Source: Azospirillum brasilense
GTDB lineage: Bacteria > Pseudomonadota > Alphaproteobacteria > Azospirillales > Azospirillaceae
DNA length: 64,000 nt
Assembly (NCBI RefSeq): GCF_005222205.1
Contig: NZ_CP032345.1
Coordinates: 2,047,501-2,111,500 of the forward strand
Reading direction: 5' to 3'
Below, one piece after another: positions 8,995 to 17,192 of this stretch. The notes beneath the pieces were generated by a model, which had not been told where the DNA came from, did no database searches, and was given only the letters and a program-made list of their open reading frames with translations. Positions within the stretch are counted from its first letter, which is position 1, and every line of letters begins with the position of its first letter. The position numbers and the translations under genes are program-made.

Positions 8995-10836
8995 ATGCCC
9001 CGACCCTTCCTGTTCCGCCGCGCCGCCCTGGCTCTGACGCTCGCGCTGCCGCTGCTGTCCGGCCTGTCCGCTCCGCCCCCAGCCCAGGCGATGGAGCTGT
9101 TCGGGGACGAGTTCCGCACCGTCGACGACGTGCTGGCCTACAACCGCGGCCACGGCGTGCGCTTCCTCGACCGTCAGGGGCGCTTCATCGGCTCCATCGG
9201 GGAGACGTACGGCGACACGCTGACGCTGGAGAAGATGCCGAAGCACCTGATCCAGGCGCTGATCGCCAAGGAGGACCGGCGCTATCTGGAGCATGACGGC
9301 ATCGACTACCAGGGTCTGGCCCGCGCGCTGGCCGTGGCGGTGACCTCCGGCCGCTTCAGCCAGGGCGGCAGCACGCTGACCCAGCAGACGATGAAGCTGA
9401 TCTTCCTCAACCGCTACAACCGCTGGTCCCGCAAGGCGTACGAGCTGTACAGCGCCAGCGATTTCGAGGAACAGCTCGGCAAGAAGAACGTCCTGTACCT
9501 GTACCTCAACCGCGCCTATTTCGGCTTCGGCGCGTACGGGGTGGACGCGGCGGCCCGTGTCTTCTTCGGCAAGCCGGCGGGCAAGCTGTCGCTGAAGGAA
9601 TCGGCGATGCTCATCGGCGCGCTGCCCGCCCCCTCCCGCCTGAACCCCTTCGCCGACCTGGAGAAGGCGGAGGCCAAGGCCGCCCTGGTGCTCGACGCCA
9701 TGGCCGACGCGGGCTTCATCACCGAGCGCACGGCGGAGCAGACCAAGCGCCAGCGCCCGATGCTGGCCGCCGCCAACAAGGCGGCGGTGCTGTCCACCGG
9801 CCATTTCCGCGAGACGGCCAAGGCCCGCTTCGACCGCTTCGCCGCCGACCGCTACGGCGGCGACCTTCCGGGACCGACCTTCACCGCGCGCACCACGCTC
9901 GACCGCGATCTCCAGGCGGCCGCCCTGCGCAGCGTGGAAACCACATTGAAGCGTCACGCCAAGGGCCTGGGCGACGCGGAGGTCGCCCTGGTCGCCCTGG
10001 ACGGCGACGGGGCGATCCTGGCGATGATCGGCGGGCGCGACGCGGCGGCCCGGCGCGACCATTTCAACCGCGCGCTCCAGGCGCGCCGCCAGCCCGGCTC
10101 AGCCTTCAAGCTGTTCGTCTTCCTGGCGGCGCTGGAACGCGGGCTGACCCCGGACTCCCGCGTCGACGGCTCGCGCATGGAGTTCACCGACGGGCGGGCC
10201 ATCCGCAATTTCGACAACCGCTACCCGTCCTCGCTGACGCTGGCCGACGCCTTCGCCCATTCGACCAACACGGCCTCGGCCCGCCTGACCCGTGGCCATG
10301 CGGAGGAGATCGCCGCCGCCGCCCGCCGTCTCGGCGTCGAGTCGCCGTTGGAACCGGACCTCGGCCTCGCGCTGGGCGTCAGCGAGGTGTCGCTGCTGGA
10401 GATCACCCAGGCCTACGCGGTGGTCGCCAACGGCGGCAGCAAGGTCAGCGGCCATCTGTTCCAGCGCATCGGCGATCCCGCCGGGCGGACGATCTACAGC
10501 TACACGCCGCCGAAGGCGGAGCGGGTGATCGACCCGCAAATCTCGGCCACCCTGAAAGCGATGCTGGGCGAGGTCATGCGGGACGGCACCGGCAAGACGG
10601 CCCGCCTGCCGGCGGCGCTCGCCAAGAGCGGGGCGGGCGGCAAGACCGGCACCACCAACGATTACCGGGACGCCTGGTTCATCGGCTTCGCCGACGGCGT
10701 GGCCGGGCGTGGGCTGACGGTCGGGGTGTGGGTCGGCAACGACGGCAACACACCGATGAAGGGGGTGACCGGCGGCTCCGTCCCGGCGGAAATCTGGCGC
10801 CGCTTCATGGTCGAGGCGGCGCGGGTGAAGGGTTAA
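8995..10836 (+). CDS. Class A penicillin-binding protein (transglycosylase/transpeptidase)
   Basis: This 613-residue periplasmic enzyme polymerises glycan strands and cross-links peptides. It has a signal sequence or N-terminal anchor (residues 1-32, ending AQA), a GT51 transglycosylase domain with the catalytic-type EDRRYLEHDG (Glu93) and GGSTLTQQ (124-131), and a transpeptidase domain with SAFK (active Ser369, Lys372), STN (423-425) and KTGT (550-553). It is shorter than full PBP1A and resembles the compact PBP1C-like or alphaproteobacterial class A enzymes, without an obvious extra C-terminal domain. It stands alone, with palindromic repeats directly after the stop. The class is certain; the exact paralogue is not. 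Confidence 0.92.
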   Translation: MPRPFLFRRAALALTLALPLLSGLSAPPPAQAMELFGDEFRTVDDVLAYNRGHGVRFLDRQGRFIGSIGETYGDTLTLEKMPKHLIQALIAKEDRRYLEHDGIDYQGLARALAVAVTSGRFSQGGSTLTQQTMKLIFLNRYNRWSRKAYELYSASDFEEQLGKKNVLYLYLNRAYFGFGAYGVDAAARVFFGKPAGKLSLKESAMLIGALPAPSRLNPFADLEKAEAKAALVLDAMADAGFITERTAEQTKRQRPMLAAANKAAVLSTGHFRETAKARFDRFAADRYGGDLPGPTFTARTTLDRDLQAAALRSVETTLKRHAKGLGDAEVALVALDGDGAILAMIGGRDAAARRDHFNRALQARRQPGSAFKLFVFLAALERGLTPDSRVDGSRMEFTDGRAIRNFDNRYPSSLTLADAFAHSTNTASARLTRGHAEEIAAAARRLGVESPLEPDLGLALGVSEVSLLEITQAYAVVANGGSKVSGHLFQRIGDPAGRTIYSYTPPKAERVIDPQISATLKAMLGEVMRDGTGKTARLPAALAKSGAGGKTGTTNDYRDAWFIGFADGVAGRGLTVGVWVGNDGNTPMKGVTGGSVPAEIWRRFMVEAARVKG

Positions 10837-10856
10837 AGCGGATTGCAATCCGCTTT
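10835..10856. repeat. 22-bp perfect palindrome after PBP gene
   Basis: The arms AAAGCGGATTG and CAATCCGCTTT abut with no loop and begin inside the PBP stop codon region. It probably acts as a transcript end, and resembles the palindrome at 10923-10948. Confidence 0.6.
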
Positions 10857-10922
10857 GGACCGCGACGGCGGTCCCGGCCGCACATGCGGCCGAAGCCCGC
10901 CGGCAAGTGAGGCGATGTGAGT

Positions 10923-10948
10923 CTAAAGCGAACGGAAGTTCGCTTTAG
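10923..10948. repeat. Inverted repeat between convergent genes (bidirectional terminator candidate)
   Basis: The arms CTAAAGCGAAC (10923-10933) and GTTCGCTTTAG (10938-10948) surround a GGAA loop. It overlaps the stop codon of the minus-strand SH3 gene. With the palindrome at 10835-10856 it brackets the gap between two convergent genes. Confidence 0.6.
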
Positions 10949-11619
10949 CGGCCCTTCGCCCCGGCGAGCAGGGACGCGCCGACGAAGCCCAGCGTCCGCC
11001 CGTTCCGCCCGACCTCGTACCAGGATCCGAAGGCGGCCATCACGGTGACCGTTTCCCCCCGCTCCAGCACGTCCGCCACCTTGGCGTCGCAGAAGGGGGC
11101 GACGCGCAGGTTCGCGGCGGCGCGGACGCGCACCCGTGTCCCGACGGCGATGGCCGGGCGGCGCGTGTCGGCGCTGCGCTCCTCGGCGATGGAACCGGGC
11201 AGGGCGCAGCCGCGATCCTCCTTCGAGGCCTTGGCGTAGCCGCCCTTGAAGCGGTTCGCCGGCGGGCTTTCCGCAACCGCCGCCGGTGCGGGGCCGGCCG
11301 GTTTGCGGGCCGGCAGCGGGACGGCAAGGGTGTCGGTGGCGGTCGGCACCGGGGGCTCCGCCGCGGGAGCGGCGGTTGTGGCCGGTTCCGCCGCCGCCGT
11401 TGATGGCGCGGACGCGGGCGCGGTCAGCACCGGCGCAGGAAGCAACGGCGCCAGACCCTGCGGCGCCGCTTTCCCCGCCATTCCCAGCGGGGTCAGCCGG
11501 GGAAGCACGGCGGTCGGCGGCGGGCGCGGCGTGACGGTCGGTTCGGCCTCCTCCGCCCACACCGAAGGGCCGCCGAACAACGCCAGCAGACCGAGAAGGG
11601 GAAGGGCGAGCCGGCGCAT
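10945..11619 (-). CDS. Secreted SH3-domain protein
   Basis: The 224-residue protein starts with a signal peptide (RRLALPLLGLLALFGGPSVWAEE), followed by a long Pro/Ala-rich low-complexity linker (about residues 25-115) and a bacterial SH3 domain near the C-terminus (GTRVRVRAAANLRVAPFC through ADVLERGETVTVMAAFGSWYEV). Bacterial SH3 domains usually bind cell-wall peptides. A Cys pair (GCALP and PFCDA) might form a disulfide in the periplasm. I chose the ATG at 11619 because the signal peptide begins there, not at the longer frame start. It lies 8 bases after the upstream gene on the same strand, so they form an operon. Confidence 0.72.
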   Translation of the reverse strand: MRRLALPLLGLLALFGGPSVWAEEAEPTVTPRPPPTAVLPRLTPLGMAGKAAPQGLAPLLPAPVLTAPASAPSTAAAEPATTAAPAAEPPVPTATDTLAVPLPARKPAGPAPAAVAESPPANRFKGGYAKASKEDRGCALPGSIAEERSADTRRPAIAVGTRVRVRAAANLRVAPFCDAKVADVLERGETVTVMAAFGSWYEVGRNGRTLGFVGASLLAGAKGR

Positions 11620-11627
11620 CCGCCGCC

Positions 11628-12764
11628 TCAATCCACGGTGACGCGGGCGATGAGCGCGGGCAGGGTCTGGCAGCGGAACAGCCCGTCCATGGTCTGCTGG
11701 TCGGTCAGGCGCAACGACAGGGCGCAGCCGTAGGCGTTCACCGTCAGGGTGGTCTGCGCCAGCGCGCCGATGGCGGCGGAGGGCTTGGCGATGCTGTAGC
11801 CGGGAGCGCCGAGCCGTCCGGCGAGCGCGCCGTTGACCGGGTTGACGGAATCGATCTCCAGCGTCAGCGGACCCAGGTTGTTCAGCACCGTTTCCGAATG
11901 CGGGTCCTCCTTCGTCGCGTAGAGCTGCACCGGCACCGCCTTGCGGCGGGCGATCCAATCCTTCAGCGCCAGATTGCCCAGAACCGGATCGCGGCTCTGC
12001 AGCGCCGCCTCCAGGGCGATCTGGCGCAGCGCCGGGTCGTTGCCGCCCAGCGCCGCCTCATAGGCGGCGATCCGCGCCGGGCGGTCGGCGCCCACAATCC
12101 GCGCGCGCAGGTCGGCGATCCGCGCGGCGCGGGCCTCCTCCTGCCGCCGTTCGGCGGCGGCGCGCTCCTCCTCGGCCTTGCTGGCGGCGGCCTGCCGGGC
12201 GAGCAGGTCCTCCTCGCGGCGGCGGCGGGCGTCCTCCTCGGCGCCGCGGGCCTCGGCGTCGCGGGCGATCTGGTCGCGCAGGCGGTTGGCCTCGGCGGAA
12301 CCGGCCAGAACCGGGCGGCCGGGAAGCTCGTCCAGCGGCTGGCCGATGCCCTCCAGCACCTCCGGGTTGCGCAGCTCGATGCGCGCGTTCCAGCCGTTGG
12401 GGCCGAGCGTGGCGAGCGCCGTGGCGGCCAGCGTCTTCTCCAGCCCGGCCTCGGCGGCGGGGCGGATGAAGGTCACGGCGCCGTCCCGGCTTTCCACCAT
12501 GTAGGTCGGCTTGGCGAGCCGCAGCTTGGCCCCGATTCGGACGGCGGTGCGCGATTCGGTGGATTTGGCGGCGGCCTTGCCGTCGGGCGCCGGGGCGGGA
12601 ATCGGGTCCGCGGTCATCTCTTCGACGGTCCAGGGCGGCGGGACGAGGCGCGACACCTCGGCGCGGATGCGGTCGATGGGCAGGTCGGACGCGCGCGCCA
12701 GCGGGACGGGCGCCAGCCCGGCCATCAGCGTCGCCGCGATCCCCCACGCCGCCGGTCGCACCAT
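11628..12764 (-). CDS. Secreted protein with Glu/Arg/Ala-rich coiled coil, unknown function
   Basis: I do not recognise a named family. The 378-residue protein has a signal peptide (about residues 1-26, ending LARAS), an N-terminal globular part to about residue 165, a strongly charged coiled coil (about 165-225, rich in EEE, RRR and AAE runs) and a C-terminal domain of about 130 residues with a Cys pair (YGCALSL and FRCQTL). The C-terminal part, with PLTLEIDSVN and a measured-effect wording of strands, looks like a lipid- or wall-associated domain, but this is a guess. I chose ATG 12764 because GGAG lies nine bases upstream and the signal peptide starts there. It precedes the SH3 protein in an operon. 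Confidence 0.7.
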   Translation of the reverse strand: MVRPAAWGIAATLMAGLAPVPLARASDLPIDRIRAEVSRLVPPPWTVEEMTADPIPAPAPDGKAAAKSTESRTAVRIGAKLRLAKPTYMVESRDGAVTFIRPAAEAGLEKTLAATALATLGPNGWNARIELRNPEVLEGIGQPLDELPGRPVLAGSAEANRLRDQIARDAEARGAEEDARRRREEDLLARQAAASKAEEERAAAERRQEEARAARIADLRARIVGADRPARIAAYEAALGGNDPALRQIALEAALQSRDPVLGNLALKDWIARRKAVPVQLYATKEDPHSETVLNNLGPLTLEIDSVNPVNGALAGRLGAPGYSIAKPSAAIGALAQTTLTVNAYGCALSLRLTDQQTMDGLFRCQTLPALIARVTVD

Positions 12765-12949
12765 CGCTCGTTCTCCACCGGAAGTGACCACTACAGCTTG
12801 TGCCGGTTCGTCCCGGCACTGGTACAGCGAAGCCGCCCGCGAAGGGAAGCGGCTTTTGCCGGAGACGGGGTTCGGCGACGGCCGGATCGGTGAACCCCGG
12901 GCCGGGATCGCGACCCCCGGTCGAAATTGGCTTTGTGCCCACACGCCGC

Positions 12950-12980
12950 TTGCAATATCATCATACAAGTGAATGTATAT
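12950..12980 (+). promoter_or_regulatory. Possible promoter for the RHH gene
   Basis: TTGCAA at 12950-12955 is followed by 17 bases and an AT-rich -10 region around 12973-12980 inside a small inverted repeat (GAAT..ATTC). It lies 54 bases before the RHH start. Alternatively the inverted repeat may be an autoregulatory site. Confidence 0.35.
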
Positions 12981-13033
12981 TCGCCGGAAACGCGAGCGCC
13001 TTTCCGCAACGGCAGGGGACCAAGGGCAACGAT

Positions 13034-13354
13034 ATGGCGGGCAGACAGGGGAACAAGGAAGGGCCGGTCCTGGTCTGTCGCAATGTCAAGGTTTCCGGTC
13101 GACGCACCAGTCTTCGGATGGAGCCCTATATTTGGGACTCCTTGAAGGAAATCTGCGAGCGTGAAGGGCTGACGCTGAACGACATCTGCACCCAGATCGA
13201 CCAAAGGCGCGGGGAGGCGAATTTGACCGCCTCGATCCGCGTCTTCATTGTCAGCTATTTCCGCAACGCCATCGGAAGCCGCGGCTTCTCCGAAGACGGA
13301 CCGTCCAGCATTCTGCGCAAGGCGATGGACGACGCCATCCCGCCCTTCGACTGA
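13034..13354 (+). CDS. Ribbon-helix-helix domain protein
   Basis: The 106-residue protein matches the RHH_4 family, small DNA-binding proteins common in alphaproteobacteria. The domain runs from the beta strand VSGRRTSLRMEPYIWDSLKE into helices CEREGLTLNDICTQID and EANLTASIRVFIVSYFR (about residues 20-83). The start ATG at 13034 gives a normal-length protein; the longer frame upstream to 12800 runs through the intergenic region. The promoter region holds a small inverted repeat that could be its own operator. The targets are unknown. Confidence 0.82.
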   Translation: MAGRQGNKEGPVLVCRNVKVSGRRTSLRMEPYIWDSLKEICEREGLTLNDICTQIDQRRGEANLTASIRVFIVSYFRNAIGSRGFSEDGPSSILRKAMDDAIPPFD

Positions 13355-13379
13355 AGCGAGGGGCGGGACGCCCGCCGCC

Positions 13380-14255
13380 TCACCAGCGCAGGCTGGGCAG
13401 GCCGTAGGTCGGCTGATGGCCGGAGGCGGCAGCGGCGGCGGCCAGCCTGGCCGGATCGACGGACTCGCCCCAGGCGCCGCCCAGCTCTTCGCGATGGATG
13501 CCGAAGGTGACCAGCGCCACGTCGATCCCGGCGGCGTTGGCCCCGGCGACGTCGGTGCGCAGGCTGTCGCCCACCGCCAGGATGCGCCGCTTGTCCTTGA
13601 TCCCCATCAGCGACAGGCAGCGGTCATAGACCGGGGCGTGCGGCTTGCCGTGCCAGAAGACGTCACCGCCCAACTCCTCGTACCGCTGGGCCAGCGTGCC
13701 GGCGCAGATGACCATCTGCTCGCCGACCATCACGATCAGGTCGGGGTTGGCGCAGACCATCGGCAGGTTGCGGCGGCGGCAGGCCTCCAGCGCCGGCTCG
13801 TAGACCGACAGCGATTCCGCGAAGTCGACGATGCCGGTGTTCACCACGAAATCCGCCTCGTCCGGCGACGCCGCGAGCGTGTAGTCCAGCCCCTCATAGA
13901 CGTCCATGTCGCGGTCCGGGCCGATGTGGTACAGCCGCCGGCCCAGAGCGGCATGCCACGGGTCGTCGCGGTCGCGCAGCGCGTCGTAGGCGGCCTCGCC
14001 CGAGGTCATGACATGGTGATAGCGCTCGCGCCCGATGCCCATGCCGTCCAGCTTGGCGATGACGCCGCCGGTGCGGCGCGGCGCGTTCGACAGCAGGCAG
14101 ATCACCTTGCCCGCCGCGCGCAGCCGGTCCAGGCATTCCGGCACGCCGGGATAGGGCCGCTCGCCATCGTGCAGGACGCCCCACAGGTCGAGGATGACCC
14201 CGTCGTAACGGTCGATGACGGAGGCGATGCCGGAAAGCTGGACGATGTCGGTCAT
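13380..14255 (-). CDS. HAD-superfamily subfamily IIA phosphatase (TIGR01459-like)
   Basis: The 291-residue protein is a HAD-IIA phosphatase. Motif I is DLWGVLHDG (Asp23), the IIA cap follows, motif II is LLSNAPRR, and motif III/IV is HGKPHAPVYDRC through ILAVGDSLRTDVAGANAAGID. The DLWG variant is typical of the alphaproteobacterial TIGR01459 group, whose substrate is not established. It follows the glycosyltransferase by 38 bases on the same strand, so the two may be co-transcribed, but no functional link is evident. Confidence 0.88.
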   Translation of the reverse strand: MTDIVQLSGIASVIDRYDGVILDLWGVLHDGERPYPGVPECLDRLRAAGKVICLLSNAPRRTGGVIAKLDGMGIGRERYHHVMTSGEAAYDALRDRDDPWHAALGRRLYHIGPDRDMDVYEGLDYTLAASPDEADFVVNTGIVDFAESLSVYEPALEACRRRNLPMVCANPDLIVMVGEQMVICAGTLAQRYEELGGDVFWHGKPHAPVYDRCLSLMGIKDKRRILAVGDSLRTDVAGANAAGIDVALVTFGIHREELGGAWGESVDPARLAAAAAASGHQPTYGLPSLRW

Positions 14256-14293
14256 GGGGTCCGGTGGTGTGACGGGCGGGAAAGGGGGGCGGT

Positions 14294-15535
14294 TCAGCGG
14301 CCTTGCGCGGCCCGTTTAGGCTCGGCGAGAAGCTCCGCATAGACGGCCAGCGTGTCGGCGCACATGCGCTGCTTGGTGTAGCGCTCGGCGACGAAGGCGC
14401 GGGCGCGGGCGCCGATGGCGTCGCGCTGCTCCGTCGTCAGGGACAGCGCCTCGTCCAGCGCCTTGGCCAGCGCGTCGGGATCGGCGGGCGGCACCACCCA
14501 GGCGGTCTCGCCGGGAATCACCGTCTCCTGGTAGGCGCCGATGGCGGACACGATCACTGGGCGGCCCATCGCCTGCGCCTCGACGATCACCCGGCCGAAG
14601 GCTTCCGGCTCCTGCGAGGCGGAGACGACGACGGTGGACAGCCGGTAGGCGGCGGCCATGTCGTTGCAATGGTCGGTCATCGTGACGACGCCTTCCAGGC
14701 CGGCGCGGCGCACCTGCTCCTCCAGCTCCTGCCGGTAGCCGGTGCGGCCCTGGTCGGATCCGACGAGCAGCGCGCAGACGTCCTTGCGCCCCAGCTTCGC
14801 CAGCGCGTCGATCAGCACCGTCTGGCCCTTCCAGCGGGTCAGGCGGCCGGGCAGCAGGATCACCGGCTTGTCATCGGGCAGCCGCCATTTCTGGGCAAGC
14901 TGGATCATGCGGGCGGAGCTGACCCGCTCCGGCGCGAAGGACAGCGGGTCGATGCCGCGGTGGATGGTGCGGATGACCGCCGGATCGACGTCGTAATTTT
15001 CCAGGATGTGGCGGCGGATGAAGCCGGAGATGGCGATGATCCGCTCGCCCCGCGCCATCACCGAATTGTACCAGCGCTTCAGCCCGTTCTTGTAGTTGTA
15101 CGGGGCGTGGAAGGTGGTCATGTAGCGGGCGCCGGTCGCCTGGCAGGCCAGCCAGGCGCTCCAGGCCGGGGCGCGGGAGCGGGCGTGCACGATGTCCACG
15201 CCGTTCTCCCGGATGATCGCCTCCAGCTTGCGCGCGTTGCGGCGGATGACCAGCGGGTTCTTGGAGGCCAGCGGCAGGGTGATGTGGCGGATGCCGGCGC
15301 GGTCCAGCTCCGCCGCCATCGGCCCGCCTTCCGACGCCACCAGCGGCAGCGCTCCGGCCTGGGCCAGCGCCAGCGCCACGTCGATGCAGCCGCGCTCCGC
15401 CCCGCCGGTGACCAGCGCCGGCAGCACCTGGAGCACGACGGGCCGGCGGCCGGCGGCCGCGAAGGCGCCCTTCGCGAAGGCGCCGGCCGGGTTGCGCGGG
15501 TCCTCGCCGGTGCTAAGCTGGGATTCGACGTCCAT
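14294..15535 (-). CDS. Glycosyltransferase family 4
   Basis: The 413-residue protein is a GT-B fold retaining glycosyltransferase. The N-terminal half has VLQVLPALVTGGAERGCID and SEGGPMAAELDRAGI; the donor-binding half has LLPGRLTRWKGQTVLIDAL (about 225-243) and the catalytic ASQEPEAFGRVIVEAQAMGRPV (EPEAFG, the E-x7-E motif). It probably transfers a sugar to a surface polysaccharide or lipid. An in-frame GTG lies six bases earlier at 15541. I chose ATG 15535 because the AGGAA ribosome-binding site is nine bases before it and only three before the GTG. It is divergent from the alpha/beta hydrolase gene. Confidence 0.88.
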   Translation of the reverse strand: MDVESQLSTGEDPRNPAGAFAKGAFAAAGRRPVVLQVLPALVTGGAERGCIDVALALAQAGALPLVASEGGPMAAELDRAGIRHITLPLASKNPLVIRRNARKLEAIIRENGVDIVHARSRAPAWSAWLACQATGARYMTTFHAPYNYKNGLKRWYNSVMARGERIIAISGFIRRHILENYDVDPAVIRTIHRGIDPLSFAPERVSSARMIQLAQKWRLPDDKPVILLPGRLTRWKGQTVLIDALAKLGRKDVCALLVGSDQGRTGYRQELEEQVRRAGLEGVVTMTDHCNDMAAAYRLSTVVVSASQEPEAFGRVIVEAQAMGRPVIVSAIGAYQETVIPGETAWVVPPADPDALAKALDEALSLTTEQRDAIGARARAFVAERYTKQRMCADTLAVYAELLAEPKRAAQGR

Positions 15536-15577
15536 AGTCACAGATTCCTAAAGTCCTGGCCCACAGAGGTGTCCGAT

Positions 15578-16381
15578 ATGACCGAACCCGCAGCCGGCCC
15601 CGTCCCGTCGCAGGGCGGCGCGCACCATAGCCTGAAGCGCGGCGCCGCGACCATAGCCTATCGTCACACCCCCGGCCGCGACCCGGAGGGGCTGGCCCCC
15701 GGCGTGATGTTCCTCGGCGGCTTCATGTCCGACATGACCGGCACCAAGGCGTTGGCCCTGGAGGAATGGGCGGCGGGCGAGGGGCTGTCCTTCACCCGCT
15801 TCGACTATCAGGGGCACGGCGCTTCCAGCGGGCGGTTCGACGAGGGCACCATCGGGCTGTGGGCCGACGACGCGCTGGCCGTCCTGGACCGCGTCACGGT
15901 GGGGCCACAGATCCTCGTCGGCTCCTCCATGGGCGGCTGGATGATGCTGCTGACCGCGCTGCGCCGTCCGGAGCGGGTGGCCGGGCTGGTCGGCATCGCC
16001 GCCGCCCCGGACTTCACCGAGGACCTGATGTGGGATCTCTTCGACGAGTCCGTCCGCCGCGAAATCCTGGAGACGGGCCGCTGGCTGCGCCCCTCCGACT
16101 ACGGGCCGGAGCCGCAGCCGATCACCCGCGCCCTGATCGAGGACGGGCGCAACCACCTGCTGCTGCGCCAGCCGATCGCCTTCGACAAGCCGGTGCGCCT
16201 GCTGCACGGCATGGCCGACCCGGATGTGCCCTGGCAGGTCAGCCTGACCCTGGCCGACCGGTTGAGCAGCGCGGACGTGCGGGTGACGCTGGTGAAGGAC
16301 GGCGACCACCGCCTGTCGCGCGACCAGGACATCGACCTGCTGTGCCGCACGGTGGGCGATCTGGTCCGCGGCTTGGCCTGA
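15578..16381 (+). CDS. Alpha/beta hydrolase
   Basis: The 267-residue protein is a cytosolic serine hydrolase. The nucleophile elbow is GSSMGGW (Ser117), the oxyanion region is FLGGFMSDMTG, the acid is in HGMADPDVPWQ, and the His is in VKDGDHRLSRDQD near residue 245, so the triad is complete. The FMSDMTGTKA motif and total length match the alphaproteobacterial group of carboxylesterase-like hydrolases, some related to human ABHD10. The substrate cannot be told. I placed the start at ATG 15578, behind a weak AGAGG. The next feature downstream is tRNA-Ser. Confidence 0.88.
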   Translation: MTEPAAGPVPSQGGAHHSLKRGAATIAYRHTPGRDPEGLAPGVMFLGGFMSDMTGTKALALEEWAAGEGLSFTRFDYQGHGASSGRFDEGTIGLWADDALAVLDRVTVGPQILVGSSMGGWMMLLTALRRPERVAGLVGIAAAPDFTEDLMWDLFDESVRREILETGRWLRPSDYGPEPQPITRALIEDGRNHLLLRQPIAFDKPVRLLHGMADPDVPWQVSLTLADRLSSADVRVTLVKDGDHRLSRDQDIDLLCRTVGDLVRGLA

Positions 16382-16500
16382 AGAAAGAGGGCTTCGATCC
16401 GCCCCACGGATCATCCAGAAGGCGGCGCAAGATTTTTCCCAAAAAGTGATTTCAGGGGCTTGCGCACCGCCTTCGGGCTGGATATAAACGCGGCCTCTGC

Positions 16501-16591
16501 GGAGGGGTGGCCGAGTGGTCGAAGGCGCACGCCTGGAAAGTGTGTATACCCCAAAAGGGTATCGAGGGTTCGAATCCCTCTCCCTCCGCCA
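16501..16591 (+). tRNA. tRNA-Ser (anticodon GGA), CCA encoded
   Basis: The sequence folds as a class II tRNA: 7-bp acceptor (GGAGGGG with TCCCTCC, one G-U), D-arm, 5-bp anticodon stem with loop CTGGAAA (anticodon GGA at 16535-16537), an extra arm around the CCCC/GGGG pairing, a TTCGAAT T-loop, discriminator G and an encoded CCA (16589-16591). It reads UCC and UCU serine codons. Its 3' 15 bases are the attachment site of the element that follows. Confidence 0.97.
16577..16591. mobile_element. attL: 3' end of tRNA-Ser
   Basis: The last 15 bases of the tRNA, CCTCTCCCTCCGCCA, occur again perfectly at 33099-33113. Integration at a tRNA 3' end by a P4-type integrase leaves this direct repeat and keeps the tRNA intact. 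Confidence 0.9.
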
Positions 16592-16599
16592 CGAAATCA

Positions 16600-16638
16600 G
16601 GCTAGAGCGTTGATTTTCTTAGAAAATCCGCTCTAGCC
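16600..16638 (+). terminator. Terminator after tRNA-Ser
   Basis: A near-perfect palindrome, GGCTAGAGCG and CGCTCTAGCC with inner arms GATTTTCT and AGAAAATC, is followed by TTTTTC. It starts nine bases after the tRNA end and so lies just inside attL, carried by the element. Confidence 0.75.
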
Positions 16639-16648
16639 TTTTTCGTTT

Positions 16649-16672
16649 CCCCACAGTTTACCCCACACTTTG
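16649..16672. repeat. Putative integrase arm-type sites near attL
   Basis: Two CCCCACA heptamers (16649-16655, 16661-16667) lie 12 bases apart. A matching pair 11 bases apart is at 32952-32958 and 32963-32969 beside attR, in the same orientation. Paired repeats close to both ends are typical of integrase arm sites. Confidence 0.4.
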
Positions 16673-16845
16673 CGGCGGATTGACGCCGCTGTTGGCGGAC
16701 GCCCGCGGATAAGGTGGGGGGAATTGCTATCCACTTGGGCCTGTGCCAATGGAGGTACGCGAGGAGTGTTCTGAGTTGGGGCGTCTAAATGCGTATTCTC
16801 CCGCAGGAGACTGCGCATCAATGTTCCTTAAAGCTGGAGGTGAAT

Positions 16846-17112
16846 ATGCCCAAGCACATGTTTTGTTTTCGGTTTGATGGGGCGAGTATGCGCCGTGCCG
16901 GCAATGCCACTCCCCATTCCTCGATGGAATTGCATAGAGAGGTCGGGGAGGTGTTGAACGCTGCTGAATTCTCTGGCGCAAGAGTTCATGCTAATTACGA
17001 TAGTTCACAATATCGCTTTGTTGATATCGTTGCCGATGATGGCGAAATTGCAATGAAGTTTAAGCTGGTGTTGCCTTCGTTTGACGGGCTTTTGCGAGAA
17101 TTTTCGTTTTGA
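16846..17112 (+). CDS. Hypothetical 88-aa AT-rich cargo protein
   Basis: I do not recognise this 88-residue protein. The start ATG 16846 has a strong GGAGGTGA ribosome-binding site (16836-16843) five bases before it, which is why I rejected the longer frame from 16789. It begins PKHMFCFRFDGASMRR, has a beta-rich middle with RFVDIVADDGEIAMKFKLVLP and ends FDGLLREFSF. Base composition is clearly more AT-rich than the neighbouring head genes and codon use differs (many AAT, TTT, GAT), suggesting separate acquisition. It sits opposite in direction to TerL, at the attL end where satellite cargo often lies. Function unknown. Confidence 0.6.
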   Translation: MPKHMFCFRFDGASMRRAGNATPHSSMELHREVGEVLNAAEFSGARVHANYDSSQYRFVDIVADDGEIAMKFKLVLPSFDGLLREFSF

Positions 17113-17192
17113 ATTAAGTGGCTGCGGGGAGATAGCAGGTATTATTTGCTGCGTGTCATGCCGGCAACCATCCCGCAGCCTCCTTTCAGATT

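Noticed and set aside
4260..9119. 1619-aa minus-strand frame across pyrD, thrS and infC
   Set aside because: A GC-rich antisense shadow with His/Arg/Leu repeats; the plus-strand genes there are certain.
16633..16821. Minus-strand 62-aa frame near attL ending KVWGKLWGNEKG
   Set aside because: It reads across the CCCCACA repeats and terminator, with no ribosome-binding site; the repeats explain the residues.
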